DNA of 64,000 nucleotides from Halomicrococcus gelatinilyticus (GCA_024227995.1 CP100465.1:2480001-2544000); one strand, 5' to 3'. Positions 7,769 to 19,002 are shown, numbered from the stretch's first letter. A program made the numbers and translations. Notes: generated by a model from the sequence alone, not told the origin.

Positions 7769-8042
7769 CGTCGGTCGTGCGACCACCGGTGGCGTCGAGA
7801 CCGACGACCGCGCGCGATATTCTTCCTCCATCTGTCTCCTCGAAAACTTGGTCGCGGAGAAACACCGCACAGCGCGCCGGTTGGGTAGCGACCAAGGGAG
7901 TATAAGGTCTTAAATGAAACTCCGGGGCGACGATGTCGTGCGGTTTTCCCCGACGTGGCAGTACTGGGAACAGTTAACCGTCCCAACAGTACCTGTCCGA
8001 CCGACACTATTAAATACGAGGTGGCCGCTGGACACGAGTACC
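7769..8042 (+). promoter_or_regulatory. Upstream region of leuA: inverted repeat and promoter
   Basis: This 274-bp gap holds no convincing gene. CTTGGTCGC (7847-7855) and GCGACCAAG (7888-7896) form a perfect 9-bp inverted repeat separated by 32 bp. An imperfect palindrome is centred on GTTAAC near 7973. A good TATA box, ACTATTAAATAC (8006-8017), ends about 26 nt before the ATG at 8043, so the leuA message is probably leaderless from there. An earlier in-frame ATG at 7914 exists but has no promoter at the right distance. Confidence 0.5.
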
Positions 8043-9264
<1,222 letters not shown>

Positions 9265-9399
9265 CCATGCCTCACCGCCGTCGTTCGCACCACCGACAGC
9301 AGCGCGTGGTCCGCGCGACCGGGACGCCCCAGCGCGCGTGCAAGAATTGCGCGCCGCGAAAGGTCTATCTGACCGGGCGTCGGAGCACCGTGCACACGG

Positions 9400-9483
9400 A
9401 TGAGACAGTCACCCGACGCCACCGGTTCGTGGACCCTGACTGTCCAGTACGTGCGCCCTGCGGCGCGTATTGTAGGGGCGTAG
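9400..9483 (+). CDS. Candidate ilvB leader peptide, 27 codons
   Basis: Starts MRQSPDATG and ends with RPAARIVGA before a TAG. The second half is rich in branched residues (L, V, V, I, V). The ATG is about 33 nt after a TATA-like box, so it could be translated leaderless. Its final codons form the 5' arm of an 8-bp hairpin and the stop codon lies in the loop, so ribosome position would decide whether the hairpin forms. The coupling to branched-chain amino acid supply is inferred; the peptide itself is not confirmed. Confidence 0.45.
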   Translation: MRQSPDATGSWTLTVQYVRPAARIVGA

Positions 9484-9490
9484 CCCCTAC
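9453..9490 (+). promoter_or_regulatory. Two adjacent RNA hairpins upstream of ilvB
   Basis: Hairpin 1: GCGCC (9453-9457), loop CTGC, GGCGC (9462-9466). Hairpin 2: GTAGGGGC (9472-9479), loop GTA, GCCCCTAC (9483-9490), a perfect 8-bp stem. They are 5 nt apart and cover the last ten codons of the 9400-9483 ORF. No long T-run follows, so a simple terminator is not obvious. Confidence 0.6.
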
Positions 9491-9622
9491 TCCACCCTTC
9501 TCCACCGACGGAATCGACGCATCGACGCCGACCAGACCGCAGCACGCGCACCAACGAATGTACCAGTCACGACACGACCGACACGCGTATCGAACGCACG
9601 ACACACGCACAGCGAGTAAACC

Positions 9623-11455
9623 ATGAGCGAGCACGCATCGACACGGCGCGTCAGCCAGGACGACGTCGACGACGCGCCGACCGAGGACGAGGCACCGTCG
9701 ACCGACCACGTGGCGGACGACGCGCCGACCGAGCAGGCGAGGGACGACGCGCAGTCGACCGAGACGACCGGCGCGGCCGCCGTCGTGGACGCCCTCGAGG
9801 CGACCGGCGTCGAGACGCTGTTCGGCATCCAGGGCGGCGCCATCATGCCGGTGTACGACGCCCTCACCGGCTCGTCGCTGCGCCACGTTACGATGGCTCA
9901 CGAGCAGGGGGCCGCACACGCCGCCGACGCCTACGGCATCGTCTCCGGCGACCCCGGCGTCTGCATGGCCACGTCCGGTCCGGGCGCGACGAACCTCGTC
10001 ACGGGCATCGCCGACGCGAACATGGACTCCGACCCGGTCGTCGCGCTCACGGGCCAGGTGCCGACGAACTTCGTCGGCAACGACGCCTTCCAGGAGACGG
10101 ACACGACCGGCGTCACCGCGCCCATCACGAAGGCGAACTACTTCGCGGGCGACGCCGACGCCGTCGGCGACACGGTCGGCGAGGCGTTCGCGCTGGCCGA
10201 GACGGGTCGCCCCGGACCGACGCTCGTCGACCTGCCGAAGGACGTGACCCAGGCGACGACTGAGGACCGCGAACCGACCGCCGAGACGCCCCAGCACTAC
10301 GACCCGCAGTACGAGCCCGACGAGGACGCGGTCGCCGACGCTGCGCGCACGCTGGAAGACGCCGAGCGCCCCCTCGTCCTCGCCGGCGGTGGCGTCATCA
10401 AGGGCGAGGCGAGCGAGGAACTGCGCGAGTTCGTCACCGAACACGACATTCCCGTCGTCACGTCGATGCCGGCCGTCGGCGCGTTCCCCGAGGACGAGGA
10501 CTGCTCTGTCGGCATGATCGGCATGCACGGCACGGGCGCGGGGAACATGGCGGTCACCCACTGCGACACCCTGTTCGCCGTCGGCACCCGGTTCGACGAC
10601 CGCCTCACGGGCGGCGTCGAGACGTTCGCCCCCGAGGCGACCGTCGTCCACGTCGACATCGACCCGGCGGAGATCTCGAAGAACGTGTACGCCGACGTGC
10701 CGGTCGTCGGCGACGCCGCAACGGCGATGGAGGCGATCACCGACGAGATGACGACCTCGCCGGACGCCGACGAGTGGTGCGAGCAGGTCACCGACTGGCA
10801 GGACGAGTACCCGATGACCTACCGCGCGCCCACCGACGGCCCGGTCAAACCCCAGTTCGTCGTCGAGGCGTACGACGAGGCGACCGACGACGACGCCGTC
10901 GTCACGACCGGCGTCGGCCAGCACCAGATGTGGGCGGTGCAGTACTGGACCTTCAAACAGCCCCGGACGTGGGTCTCCTCCCACGGCCTCGGGGCGATGG
11001 GGTACGGGCTGCCCGCCGCCATCGGCGCGAAGATGGCCGTCCGCGACGCGGGCGACGACCAGCAGGTCGTCTGCTTCGAGGGCGACGGCTCCTTCCTGAT
11101 GACCGTCCAGGAGCTGTCGGTCGCCGTCCGCGAGAACCTCGACATCACGGTGGCCGTCCTGAACAACGAGTACATCGGGATGGTCCGCCAGTGGCAGGAC
11201 GCCTTCTACGACCGCAACCGGGTCGCCTCGGAGTACTCCTGGTGTCCCGACTTCGCCACGCTCGCCGAAGCGTTCGGGGCGAAGGGAATCACCGTCGACA
11301 GCCCCGACGAGGTGGCCGACGCCGTCGAGGCGTCCGTCGAGTACGACGGCCCCTCGGTCGTCGACTTCCACATCGACCCGGCCGAGAACGTCTACCCCAT
11401 GGTGCCCAGCGGCGGCGCGAACGGGAAGTTCGCACTGTCGGAGGACCAGCTATGA
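9623..11455 (+). CDS. ilvB: Acetolactate synthase large subunit
   Basis: A 610-residue thiamine-diphosphate enzyme that joins two pyruvates (or pyruvate and 2-oxobutyrate) in the first common step of valine, leucine and isoleucine synthesis. After an acidic N-terminal extension of about 50 residues come the TPP N-terminal domain ([20 protein letters not shown]; catalytic Glu in [15 protein letters not shown]), the central domain, and the C-terminal ThDP motif [12 protein letters not shown] followed by [13 protein letters not shown]. The stop overlaps the ilvN start (ATGA). The 358-bp upstream leader suggests dedicated regulation. Confidence 0.96.
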   Translation: MSEHASTRRVSQDDVDDAPTEDEAPSTDHVADDAPTEQARDDAQSTETTGAAAVVDALEATGVETLFGIQGGAIMPVYDALTGSSLRHVTMAHEQGAAHAADAYGIVSGDPGVCMATSGPGATNLVTGIADANMDSDPVVALTGQVPTNFVGNDAFQETDTTGVTAPITKANYFAGDADAVGDTVGEAFALAETGRPGPTLVDLPKDVTQATTEDREPTAETPQHYDPQYEPDEDAVADAARTLEDAERPLVLAGGGVIKGEASEELREFVTEHDIPVVTSMPAVGAFPEDEDCSVGMIGMHGTGAGNMAVTHCDTLFAVGTRFDDRLTGGVETFAPEATVVHVDIDPAEISKNVYADVPVVGDAATAMEAITDEMTTSPDADEWCEQVTDWQDEYPMTYRAPTDGPVKPQFVVEAYDEATDDDAVVTTGVGQHQMWAVQYWTFKQPRTWVSSHGLGAMGYGLPAAIGAKMAVRDAGDDQQVVCFEGDGSFLMTVQELSVAVRENLDITVAVLNNEYIGMVRQWQDAFYDRNRVASEYSWCPDFATLAEAFGAKGITVDSPDEVADAVEASVEYDGPSVVDFHIDPAENVYPMVPSGGANGKFALSEDQL

Positions 11456-12138
11456 GCGGCGAGGACGACGCGCCGACGGAGGGGATGCCGGGGCCGAGCC
11501 CCGTCGAGCGCCCCCACCCCGAGGCGCGCCGGACCGAGCACGGCGTCCGCGTCGATTCGCAGGCGGACGCCGAACCCGAGACTCGAACCGCGGTCGTCTC
11601 CGCGCTCGTCGAGCACGAACCGGGCGTCCTCTCCAGCGTCTCCGGGCTGTTCTCCCGGCGGCAGTTCAACATCGAGAGCCTGACGGTCGGCCCGACGACC
11701 GTCGACGGCCACGCCCGCATCACGCTGGTCGTCGAGGAACCCGACCACGGCATCGAGCAGGTGCGCAAACAGCTCGCCAAACTGCCGCCCGTCATCCAGG
11801 TGGGCGAACTGGCGGAGACGGCCGTCCAGGCCGAACTCGTCCTCCTGAAGGTGCGGGGCGACGAGCCCGACAAGGTCCACGCCATCACGCGGATGTACGA
11901 GGGCCAGACGCTCGACGCCGGTCCGCGGACCATCACGGTCCAGATCACGGGCGACCAGCAGAAGATCGACGACGCGGTCGACGCCTTCCGGCAGTTCGGC
12001 ATCATCGAGATCGCCCGGACCGGCCAGACGGCGCTCGCGCGCGGCGACACGCCGACGACGCCCGGCGAGGAGCCGGGACACTCCACGGAACCGGACGTCC
12101 CCGACGACGAACCAGCGACCGACGATTCACGACAATGA
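11452..12138 (+). CDS. ilvN: Acetolactate synthase small (regulatory) subunit
   Basis: A 228-residue protein with an ACT domain at about 43-115 ([34 protein letters not shown]) and the C-terminal ALS small-subunit domain to about residue 195, followed by a disordered Pro/Asp/Glu-rich tail. It activates the large subunit and confers feedback inhibition by valine. The ATG at 11452 overlaps the ilvB stop by 4 bp and its own stop overlaps the ilvC ATG by 4 bp, so the three cistrons are translationally coupled. Confidence 0.95.
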   Translation: MSGEDDAPTEGMPGPSPVERPHPEARRTEHGVRVDSQADAEPETRTAVVSALVEHEPGVLSSVSGLFSRRQFNIESLTVGPTTVDGHARITLVVEEPDHGIEQVRKQLAKLPPVIQVGELAETAVQAELVLLKVRGDEPDKVHAITRMYEGQTLDAGPRTITVQITGDQQKIDDAVDAFRQFGIIEIARTGQTALARGDTPTTPGEEPGHSTEPDVPDDEPATDDSRQ

Positions 12139-13169
12139 CAGAGTTCAACACCACAGTACACTACGACGACGACGCGGACGAGGCACAGCTCGACGGAAAG
12201 ACGGTAGCGGTCCTCGGCTACGGCAGCCAGGGCCACGCGCACGCCCAGAACCTCCACGAGAGCGGCGTCGACGTCGTCGTCGGTCTCCGCGAGGGGTCGT
12301 CGTCGCGGCGCGCCGCCGAGGCGGACGGCCTGACGGTCGCCACGCCGGTCGAGGCGGCCGCGAGCGCCGACGTCGTGTCGATGCTCGTCCCCGACACCGT
12401 CCAGCCGGACGTGTACGCCGCCATCGAGCCCGAACTCGACGCCGGCGACACGCTCCAGTTCGCCCACGGGTTCAACATCCACTACGGCCAGATCGAGCCG
12501 CCCGAGGACGTCGACGTGACGATGGTCGCGCCGAAGTCGCCGGGTCACCTCGTCCGCCGCAACTACGAGGCCGACCAGGGGACGCCGGGCCTGCTCGCGG
12601 TGTACCAGGACGCCACCGGCGAGGCGGCCGACGAGGCGCTCGCGTACGCGAAGGCCATCGGCTGCACCCGCGCGGGCGTCGTCGAGACGACGTTCCGCGA
12701 GGAGACCGAGACCGACCTGTTCGGCGAGCAGGCCGTCCTCTGTGGCGGCGTCACGTCGCTCGTCAAGCAGGGCTACGAGACGCTCGTCGACGCCGGCTAC
12801 TCCGAGGAGATGGCCTACTTCGAGTGCCTGAACGAGCTGAAGCTCATCGTCGACCTGATGTACGAGGGCGGCCTCGGCGGGATGTGGGACTCGGTCTCCG
12901 ACACCGCCGAGTACGGCGGGCTCACCCGCGGCGACGTCGTCGTCGACGAGCACGCCCGCGAGCGGATGGAGGAGGTCCTCGAGGCGGTCCAGGACGGCAC
13001 CTTCGCCCGCGAGTGGATCAACGAGAACCAGGCCGGACGGCCGTCCTACCGCCAGCTGCGCCAGGCAGAGAAGGACCACGAGATCGAGGCCGTCGGCGAG
13101 AACCTGCGCGAACTGTTCGCGTGGGCCGACGACGACGGCGAGCGAGAGGAGGTGCCCGCCGATGACTAG
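12135..13169 (+). CDS. ilvC: Ketol-acid reductoisomerase
   Basis: A 344-residue class I enzyme that isomerises and reduces acetolactate to 2,3-dihydroxyisovalerate using NADPH and Mg2+. The N-terminal Rossmann domain has [13 protein letters not shown]; phosphate-binding residues follow in [13 protein letters not shown]. The C-terminal knotted domain has the metal ligands in [12 protein letters not shown] and [17 protein letters not shown]. Length and motif order are standard. The 3' end overlaps the next small gene by 8 bp. Confidence 0.96.
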   Translation: MTEFNTTVHYDDDADEAQLDGKTVAVLGYGSQGHAHAQNLHESGVDVVVGLREGSSSRRAAEADGLTVATPVEAAASADVVSMLVPDTVQPDVYAAIEPELDAGDTLQFAHGFNIHYGQIEPPEDVDVTMVAPKSPGHLVRRNYEADQGTPGLLAVYQDATGEAADEALAYAKAIGCTRAGVVETTFREETETDLFGEQAVLCGGVTSLVKQGYETLVDAGYSEEMAYFECLNELKLIVDLMYEGGLGGMWDSVSDTAEYGGLTRGDVVVDEHARERMEEVLEAVQDGTFAREWINENQAGRPSYRQLRQAEKDHEIEAVGENLRELFAWADDDGEREEVPADD

Positions 13170-13458
13170 CGATTCTCCGACGGAGAAGCGAGGACGCGAG
13201 CGGGGAGCCGAGCGACCCGCGAGCGACGCGGACGGCCGGACGATGGGCGAGATCAGCCACACCCATCCGCACACCGACCGCGGCGCCATCAACCGACCGT
13301 TCGAGCGCGGTCCGACGGTCGCCGCCGACGGCGGCCGCCGGGACGCGGCGTCCGAGGAGCAGGAGACGATGGAGGACGTGAGCCACACGCCGCCCGCGGG
13401 TGCCGGTAGCGCGGACGGCGTCTTCGACCGCGGGAACGAACGCGACGAGGAGCGATGA
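13162..13458 (+). CDS. Small duplicated-motif protein of the ilv-leu operon
   Basis: A 98-residue, highly charged protein that I do not recognise. It contains the same motif twice: [10 protein letters not shown] (about 27-36) with PFERG (45-49), and [10 protein letters not shown] (about 69-78) with VFDRG (88-92). The pattern TM-x-[ED]-[IV]-SHT-x-P ... F-[ED]-RG looks like a short binding peptide rather than a folded domain. It overlaps ilvC by 8 bp and leuC by 4 bp, so it is co-translated with pathway enzymes. From memory, a small gene occupies the same place in other haloarchaeal ilv-leu operons. Confidence 0.8.
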   Translation: MTSDSPTEKRGRERGAERPASDADGRTMGEISHTHPHTDRGAINRPFERGPTVAADGGRRDAASEEQETMEDVSHTPPAGAGSADGVFDRGNERDEER

Positions 13459-14873
13459 GCGAGGGGACGCTGTACGACAAGGTGTGGGACCGCCACGCGG
13501 TCGCCGAACTGCCGACGGGCCAGACGCAGCTGTTCGTCGGCCTCCACCTCGTCCACGAGGTGACGAGTCCGCAGGCGTTCGGGATGCTGCGCGAGCGCGA
13601 CCTCGACGTGGCGTACCCCGAGCGCACCCACGCCACCGTCGACCACATCGTGCCGACGGCGGACCAGTCGCGCCCCTACGGCGACGACGCCGCCGAGGCG
13701 ATGATGGCCGAACTGGAGGAGAACGTCCAGGAGGCCGGCATCGACTTCTCCCATCCCGGGACGGGCAACCAGGGCATCGTCCACGTCGTCGGCCCGGAGC
13801 AGGGGCTCACCCAGCCCGGGATGACGATCGTCTGCGGCGACAGCCACACCGCGACCCACGGCGCGTTCGGCGCGCTGGCGTTCGGCATCGGCACGAGCCA
13901 GATCCGGGACGTCCTCGCGACGGGGACCGTCGCGATGGAGAAACAGCAGGTTCGCCGCATCGAGGTCACGGGCGAACTCGACGACGGCGTCACCGCCAAG
14001 GACGTCATCCTCGAACTCATCCGCCGACTCGGCACCGACGGCGGCGTCGGCTACGTCTACGAGTACGGCGGCGAGGCCATCGAGTCCATGGACATGGCGG
14101 GCCGGATGAGCATCTGCAACATGTCCATCGAGGGCGGTGCCCGCGCGGGCTACGTCAACCCCGACGAGACGACCGTCGAGTACCTCCGCGGGCGCGACGC
14201 CGTGCCGGAGGGCGACGAATTCGACGAACTCGTCGAGTACTGGCGCTCCGTCCGCAGCGACGAGGACGCCGCGTACGACGACGTGGTCGAGATCGACGGT
14301 AGCGAGCTCGAACCCACCGTCACGTGGGGCACCACGCCCGGCCAGGGCGTCGGCGTCACGGAACCGATTCCCGAACCCGAGGACCTGCCCGCGGAGAAGC
14401 GCGAGACCGCCCGGCGCGCCCAGGAGCACATGCGCGTCGAACCGGGCGAGACGATGGAAGGCTACGATATCGACGTCGCCTTCCTCGGCTCCTGTACGAA
14501 CGCGCGCCTGCCGGACCTCCGGCGGGCCGCCGACGTGGTCGAGGGCCGCGAGGTCCACGACGACGTCCGGGCGCTCGTCGTCCCAGGCAGCCAGCGCGTC
14601 AAGGCCGCCGCCGAGGCAGAGGGCCTGGACGAGACGTTCCGCGAGGCCGGCTTCGACTGGCGTGGTGCGGGCTGTTCGATGTGCCTCGGGATGAACCCCG
14701 ACCAGCTGGAGGGCGACGAGGCCTGTGCGTCCTCGTCGAACCGCAACTTCGTCGGCCGACAGGGCAGCAAGGAGGGTCGCACGGTCCTCATGAGTCCCGA
14801 GATGGTCGCGGCCGCCGCGGTCCGCGGCGAAGTGACCGACGTGCGCGACCTGGAGGAGGTGGCGACGGTATGA
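13455..14873 (+). CDS. leuC: 3-isopropylmalate dehydratase large subunit
   Basis: A 472-residue aconitase-family subunit that, with LeuD, isomerises 2-isopropylmalate to 3-isopropylmalate. Visible features: [29 protein letters not shown], and the 4Fe-4S cysteines in [13 protein letters not shown] and [13 protein letters not shown]. Substrate-binding [13 protein letters not shown] is present near the C-terminus. ATG overlaps the preceding stop and the stop overlaps the leuD start (both 4 bp). Confidence 0.95.
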   Translation: MSEGTLYDKVWDRHAVAELPTGQTQLFVGLHLVHEVTSPQAFGMLRERDLDVAYPERTHATVDHIVPTADQSRPYGDDAAEAMMAELEENVQEAGIDFSHPGTGNQGIVHVVGPEQGLTQPGMTIVCGDSHTATHGAFGALAFGIGTSQIRDVLATGTVAMEKQQVRRIEVTGELDDGVTAKDVILELIRRLGTDGGVGYVYEYGGEAIESMDMAGRMSICNMSIEGGARAGYVNPDETTVEYLRGRDAVPEGDEFDELVEYWRSVRSDEDAAYDDVVEIDGSELEPTVTWGTTPGQGVGVTEPIPEPEDLPAEKRETARRAQEHMRVEPGETMEGYDIDVAFLGSCTNARLPDLRRAADVVEGREVHDDVRALVVPGSQRVKAAAEAEGLDETFREAGFDWRGAGCSMCLGMNPDQLEGDEACASSSNRNFVGRQGSKEGRTVLMSPEMVAAAAVRGEVTDVRDLEEVATV

Positions 14874-15532
14874 GCGACCCCGTCGAGCACGTCGCCGGCA
14901 CGGCCGTCCCCGTCCGCGGGAACGACATCGACACCGACCAGATCATCCCCGCGCGGTTCATGAAGGTCGTCACCTTCGACGGTCTCGGAGAGTACGCCTT
15001 CTTCGACCAGCGGTTCGACGAGGACGACGGCGTTGCTCCGGAGGAGCAACGGGACGGAGACGGCGGAGCCGTCGGAGTCAAGGACCATCCGTTCAACGAG
15101 GAGCGGTTCCAGGGCGCTTCGGTGCTCGTCGTCAACGACAACTTCGGCTGTGGCTCCTCCCGCGAGCACGCGCCGCAGGCGCTCGCGCGCTGGGGCATCG
15201 ACGCCATCGTCGGCGAGGGCTTCGCCGAGATCTTCGCGGGCAACTGCCTCGCGCTCGGCATCCCGACTGTCACCGCCGACCAGGACGCCGTCGAGGCGCT
15301 GCAGGACTACGTCGACGAGCACCCCGACGCCGAGGTCGCGGTCGACGTCGCAGACGAGACGGTCAGCTACGACGACAGCGAGATCGACGCCACCGTCGAC
15401 GACGCCCAGCGGAAGGCGCTCGTCGACGGCGAGTGGGACACGACGGCGCTGCTGCGGTCGAACGCCGACGCCGTCGCCGAGACGGCGGCCGACCTGCCGT
15501 ACGTCGACGAGGCGGAGGTGCCCGACGCGTGA
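14870..15532 (+). CDS. leuD: 3-isopropylmalate dehydratase small subunit
   Basis: A 220-residue swivel-domain partner of LeuC. Motifs: [13 protein letters not shown] (18-30) and [17 protein letters not shown]. Compared with the usual LeuD there is an extra hydrophilic loop of about 18 residues ([17 protein letters not shown]) encoded by two palindromes at 15032-15050 and 15059-15073, which looks like a small in-frame insertion. The stop TGA overlaps the GTG of leuB. Confidence 0.94.
   Translation: MSDPVEHVAGTAVPVRGNDIDTDQIIPARFMKVVTFDGLGEYAFFDQRFDEDDGVAPEEQRDGDGGAVGVKDHPFNEERFQGASVLVVNDNFGCGSSREHAPQALARWGIDAIVGEGFAEIFAGNCLALGIPTVTADQDAVEALQDYVDEHPDAEVAVDVADETVSYDDSEIDATVDDAQRKALVDGEWDTTALLRSNADAVAETAADLPYVDEAEVPDA
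15032..15073. repeat. Paired palindromes inside leuD
   Basis: GTTGCTCC-GGA-GGAGCAAC (15032-15050) and GACGGC-GGA-GCCGTC (15059-15073). Both are perfect and share the GGA spacer. They encode the variable loop of LeuD and keep the frame. Probably a small inserted palindromic element. Confidence 0.6.
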
Positions 15533-16500
15533 CCGACGAGATCGTCGTGATTCCGGGCGACGGCATCGGGAACGAGGTCGTCCCCGCGACGCGCAGGGTC
15601 CTCGAAGCAGTCGCCCCCGGCTTCGAGTTCGTCGAGGCCGGCGCGGGCGACGCGGTGAAGGCGGAGACGGGCACCGCGCTCCCCGAGGCGACCCGCGAGC
15701 ACGTCGCCGACGCGGACGCCACGCTGTTCGGCGCGGCGGGCGAGACGGCCGCCGAGGTCATCCTGCCGCTGCGGAGCGCGGTCGACTCGTTCGTCAACGT
15801 GCGCCCGGCGCGGGCGTACCCCGGCGTCGACGCCGTCCGCCCCGAGACCGACCTCGTCTTCCTCCGGGAGAACACCGAGGGCGTCTACTCGGGCCACGAG
15901 TCGCGGCTGAACGAGAACGTCAGCACGCTCACCCGCGTCGTCACCGAGTCCGCCTCCGAGCGCCTCGCCGAGTACGCGTGCGACTACGTCGACGACGACG
16001 CGTTCACTCTCGTCCACAAGGCGAACGTGATGCAGGAGACGGACGGCCTGTTCCGCGACACCGTCGCCCGCGTGGCCGACGAACACGGCGTCGAGACCGA
16101 CGAGGTCCTGATGGACGCGTTCGCCACCCACGTCTGCCTCGACCCCGGGCAGTTCGACGTCGTCGTCTGCCCGAACCTCGCCGGCGACGTCCTCTCGGAC
16201 CTCGCCGCCGGCCTCGTCGGCGGCCTCGGCCTGCTCCCGAGCGCCAACGTCGGCCCCGACAACGCGCTGTTCGAACCCGTCCACGGCACCGCGCCGGACA
16301 TCGCCGGCGAGGGCGTCGCCAACCCCGCCGCCACGATGCTGTCGGCGGCCATGCTGCTCGACTACCTCGGCCACGAGGCGTCGGGCCAGCGCGTCCGCGA
16401 GGCCGTCGAGACCACCCTCGAACAGGGTCCGCGCACGCCCGACCTCGGCGGGTCGGCGACGACCGCCGACGTGACCGAGGCCGTGATCGACCGGCTGTAA
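15529..16500 (+). CDS. leuB: 3-isopropylmalate dehydrogenase
   Basis: A 323-residue beta-decarboxylating dehydrogenase of the isocitrate/isopropylmalate family that makes 2-oxoisocaproate. Starts with GTG overlapping the leuD stop. Motifs: [11 protein letters not shown], the [10 protein letters not shown] loop, the metal site in [19 protein letters not shown], and the NAD-binding [30 protein letters not shown]. The order in this locus supports LeuB rather than isocitrate or tartrate dehydrogenase. Followed by T-rich tandem repeats that may terminate the operon. Confidence 0.93.
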   Translation: MTDEIVVIPGDGIGNEVVPATRRVLEAVAPGFEFVEAGAGDAVKAETGTALPEATREHVADADATLFGAAGETAAEVILPLRSAVDSFVNVRPARAYPGVDAVRPETDLVFLRENTEGVYSGHESRLNENVSTLTRVVTESASERLAEYACDYVDDDAFTLVHKANVMQETDGLFRDTVARVADEHGVETDEVLMDAFATHVCLDPGQFDVVVCPNLAGDVLSDLAAGLVGGLGLLPSANVGPDNALFEPVHGTAPDIAGEGVANPAATMLSAAMLLDYLGHEASGQRVREAVETTLEQGPRTPDLGGSATTADVTEAVIDRL

Positions 16501-16515
16501 CTACCGACCGTTCCA

Positions 16516-16603
16516 CTCCGACCTTTTTACGTCGTCGGGTGTCGACTCCGACCTTTTTACGTCGTCGGGTGTCGACTCCGACCTTTTTACGTCGTCGGGT
16601 GTC
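16516..16603 (+). repeat. 30-bp tandem repeat with T5 tracts after leuB
   Basis: Three head-to-tail copies (starts 16516, 16546, 16576; the last truncated by about 2 bp) of a unit beginning CTCCGACCTTTTTACGTCG. Each contains a T5 tract. Archaeal polymerase terminates at T-runs, so the array may be a redundant terminator for the ilv-leu operon. It starts 15 bp after the leuB stop. Confidence 0.75.
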
Positions 16604-16889
16604 CTCGCTCGCTGCGCTCGCTGCGGGCACCCTCCTCGCAAAAACGTCGATGAAAAACGTCCCGCTCGCTCCCTGCGGTCGCTCGCGGTGAAACGGCGCG
16701 CGGGGCGCGCCGTACGACACCGCATCCGCCACAGCCGCCGCATTCCGCCATCCGCCACCGCACTGCAACCGCCTCCGCAACCGCGACCGTGGGCCGCGAC
16801 TGAGCTGCTTCCGCTACCGCCTATCGCACCGCCACAGCGACCGCACTCCGTCCGCACCGCAACCGCACCGCCTTCTCTTTCGACGCTCC
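16604..16889. repeat. Low-complexity spacer between leuB and ilvD
   Basis: No gene seen. 16604-16690 contains GCTCGCTGCG-type repeats and two A5 tracts (CAAAAACG, GAAAAACG), which read as T5 on the minus strand and could terminate ilvD transcription, although they lie about 200 bp beyond its stop. 16720-16870 is a degenerate CCGCAACCGCA-like repeat with little coding potential. Confidence 0.5.
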
Positions 16890-18605
16890 CTACTCCTCCT
16901 TCGCGCCGGGGTTCGTCACCGCACCGTTGGCGGCCGACCCGAACGTCGTCCCGTACTTCGCTAGCACGCCCGACTCGTACGCCGGGTCGCCGGGTTCCCA
17001 CCCGTCGAGGCGTTCGGCGAGTTCCTCGTCGGAGAGGTCGACCTCGAGGCGGCGCTCCGGGACGTCGACGGTCACCTCGTCGCCGTCTTCGAGGGCGGCG
17101 ATGGGGCCGCCGGCGCGCGCCTCCGGCGCGACGTGACCGATCATCGGGCCGCGCGTCGCGCCGGAGAACCGGCCGTCGGTGATCAGCGCCACGTCGTCCT
17201 CGTGACCCTGGCCGACGACGGCCGCCGTGACGCCGAGCATCTCGCGCATACCGGGGCCGCCGCGCGGCCCCTCGTTGCGGATGACGATGACGTCGCCGCT
17301 CTCTACGTGTCCCTCCTGGACGTACTTCATCGCGTCCTCCTCGTTCTCGAACACCCGTGCGGGGCCGACGTGGTGGAAGGTGTCGTCGCCCGTGACCTTC
17401 AGCACCCCGCCGTCCGGCGCGAGGTTCCCCGTCAGCACCCGGATTGCGCCCTCCTCGCTGAACGGGTCCGAGACCGGCCGGAGGAAGTCGGCGTCGATGG
17501 CGTCGTCGTCCGGCAGGTCGAGGTGGTCGAGCTCCTCGGCGATGGTGCGGCCGGTGACGGTCAGCGCGTCGCCGTCGATCAGGTCGGCGTCGAGCAGTCG
17601 CCGGAGGACGACCGGGACGCCGCCCACGTCGTAGAGGTCCTTCATGACCTTCGTCCCGCCGGGCTGGAGGTTGGCGATCTTCGGCGTGCGCCGGGCGATC
17701 TCGTCGAACTCCTCGACGCCGAGGTCGATGCCGGCCTCGGCCGCGAGCGCGAGCAGGTGGAGGACGGCGTTGGTCGACCCGCCCATCGCGACCTGGAGCG
17801 CGATGGCGTTCTCGAACGACGCCTTCGAGAGGAGTTCGGACGGCCTGCGGTCCTCGGCGATGCAGTCGAGGACGAGTTCGCCCGCGCGCTCGGCGACCTC
17901 GTAGCGCTCGTCGAACTCCGCCGGCGCGCCGGCGGACCCCAGCGGCGCGAGGCCGAGCGCCTCGCTGATGGACGCCATCGTGTTCGCGGTGAACATCCCG
18001 CCACAGGAACCCGCACCCGGACAGGCGTTGCGTTCGAGGCCGTCGAGTTCCTCCTCGCTCATCTCGCCCTGGGCGTACGTGCCCACGCCCTCGAAGACGT
18101 CCTGGACGGTCACGTCGCGGCCCTCGTGGCTCCCGGGGAGGATGGACCCGCCGTAGAGGAAGACGGTCGGCAGGTCGGTCCGCACGGCTGCCATCATCAT
18201 CCCGGGGAGGTTCTTGTCACAGCCGGCGACGGTGACGAGGCCGTCCATCCGCTCGCCGAACGCGACGAGTTCGACGCTGTCGGCGATGACCTCGCGCGAG
18301 ATGAGCGACGCCTTCATCCCCTCGGTGCCCATCGAGATGGCGTCCGAGATGGTGATGGTCCCGAACTCGATCGGCATGCCGCCCGAGTCGTCGACGCCGT
18401 CGATGGCGGCCGCCGAGACGTCGTCGAGGTGCACGTTGCACGGCGTGATGTCCGCGGCCGGGTTGGCGACGCCGACCATCGGCGAGGAGAGGTCCGCGTC
18501 GTCGTACCCCATCGCCCGGAACATCGCCCGGTGTGGGGCGCGTTCGGGCCCTTCGGTGACCTCGCTGCTTCGCAGTGACTCGTCCTTCTGCGGCGGGTTT
18601 CCCAT
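16890..18605 (-). CDS. ilvD: Dihydroxy-acid dehydratase
   Basis: A 571-residue Fe-S dehydratase that makes 2-oxoisovalerate and 2-oxo-3-methylvalerate. Motifs: [24 protein letters not shown] (cluster cysteine), [21 protein letters not shown] (second and third cysteines), and the C-terminal [21 protein letters not shown]. The ATG at 18605 is chosen over an upstream GTG at 18626 because a clear TATA box (18631-18640) sits 26-35 nt upstream. It converges on leuB, so it completes the pathway from the opposite strand with its own promoter. Confidence 0.95.
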   Translation of the reverse strand: MGNPPQKDESLRSSEVTEGPERAPHRAMFRAMGYDDADLSSPMVGVANPAADITPCNVHLDDVSAAAIDGVDDSGGMPIEFGTITISDAISMGTEGMKASLISREVIADSVELVAFGERMDGLVTVAGCDKNLPGMMMAAVRTDLPTVFLYGGSILPGSHEGRDVTVQDVFEGVGTYAQGEMSEEELDGLERNACPGAGSCGGMFTANTMASISEALGLAPLGSAGAPAEFDERYEVAERAGELVLDCIAEDRRPSELLSKASFENAIALQVAMGGSTNAVLHLLALAAEAGIDLGVEEFDEIARRTPKIANLQPGGTKVMKDLYDVGGVPVVLRRLLDADLIDGDALTVTGRTIAEELDHLDLPDDDAIDADFLRPVSDPFSEEGAIRVLTGNLAPDGGVLKVTGDDTFHHVGPARVFENEEDAMKYVQEGHVESGDVIVIRNEGPRGGPGMREMLGVTAAVVGQGHEDDVALITDGRFSGATRGPMIGHVAPEARAGGPIAALEDGDEVTVDVPERRLEVDLSDEELAERLDGWEPGDPAYESGVLAKYGTTFGSAANGAVTNPGAKEE

Positions 18606-18630
18606 GACGACGTGTGTCGGTCCCACGAGC

Positions 18631-18640
18631 GGTTAAAACC
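18631..18640 (-). promoter_or_regulatory. TATA box of ilvD
   Basis: GGTTTTAACC on the minus strand, palindromic, ending 26 nt before the ATG at 18605. Supports a leaderless ilvD message. Confidence 0.6.
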
Positions 18641-18708
18641 TCCTGAAGTGACAGACGTTGCAGTCGCGCGTCGCCGGGGCTTCGCCGCGCCGGCTCGTCC
18701 GACTCCCG

Positions 18709-19002
18709 TCAGTCGTCCCGCTCGACGGTCCGCAGTATCCGCTCGGCGCGGTCGCGGGCGGCCGCGACGTGCTCGTCGGCGTCCGGGTCGCCGGTCCCGT
18801 CGACGTGCGACAGCAGTTCCCGGACCTGTTCGACCCGTTTCGCGACGACCGACGCCGGCGGTTCGCCCGTCGCCACGTCGGCCGCCACCGCCTCGGCCTC
18901 GCCCAGCCACCGGTTCGCGTCGGTCGCGACCGGCCGCTCCGCCGTGGCCGCGAGGTGGTCGTGGAGGTCCGCGAGCCATTCGCTGATGCGCTCGTTCGTC
19001 AT
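18709..19002 (-). CDS. Small acidic helical protein, unknown function
   Basis: A 97-residue soluble protein predicted to be mostly helical (NERISEWLADLHDHLAATAE; VVAKRVEQVRELLSHV; ADEHVAAARDRAERILRTV). No motif known to me. It sits between ilvD and a surface-protein gene on the same strand, with 86 bp to the latter's stop, so it may be the second cistron of that transcript. Its codon use and acidity match the neighbours. Confidence 0.65.
   Translation of the reverse strand: MTNERISEWLADLHDHLAATAERPVATDANRWLGEAEAVAADVATGEPPASVVAKRVEQVRELLSHVDGTGDPDADEHVAAARDRAERILRTVERDD

Larger units (their letters stand above)
9265..9622 (+). promoter_or_regulatory. Leader region of ilvB
   Basis: A 358-bp gap between leuA and ilvB in an otherwise compact locus. 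It holds a weak TATA-like box (TCTATCT, 9364-9370), a 27-codon ORF at 9400-9483, two adjacent hairpins (9453-9466 and 9472-9490) and about 130 bp of C/A-rich sequence before the ilvB start. The layout looks like an attenuation or translation-sensing leader, and is inferred. Confidence 0.5.

Noticed and set aside
9267..9626. 119-codon frame between leuA and ilvB
   Set aside because: His/Arg-rich, no domain, runs through both hairpins in a different frame and overlaps the ilvB start; more likely a chance frame of the leader region.
16516..16603. CRISPR or IHF-like array
   Set aside because: Three contiguous copies with no spacers; best seen as a tandem repeat with T-runs.
16004..16780. Arg-rich minus-strand frame including KKVGVDTRRR repeats
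   Set aside because: The repeats are only the 30-bp tandem DNA repeat read on the other strand, and the rest lies opposite leuB.
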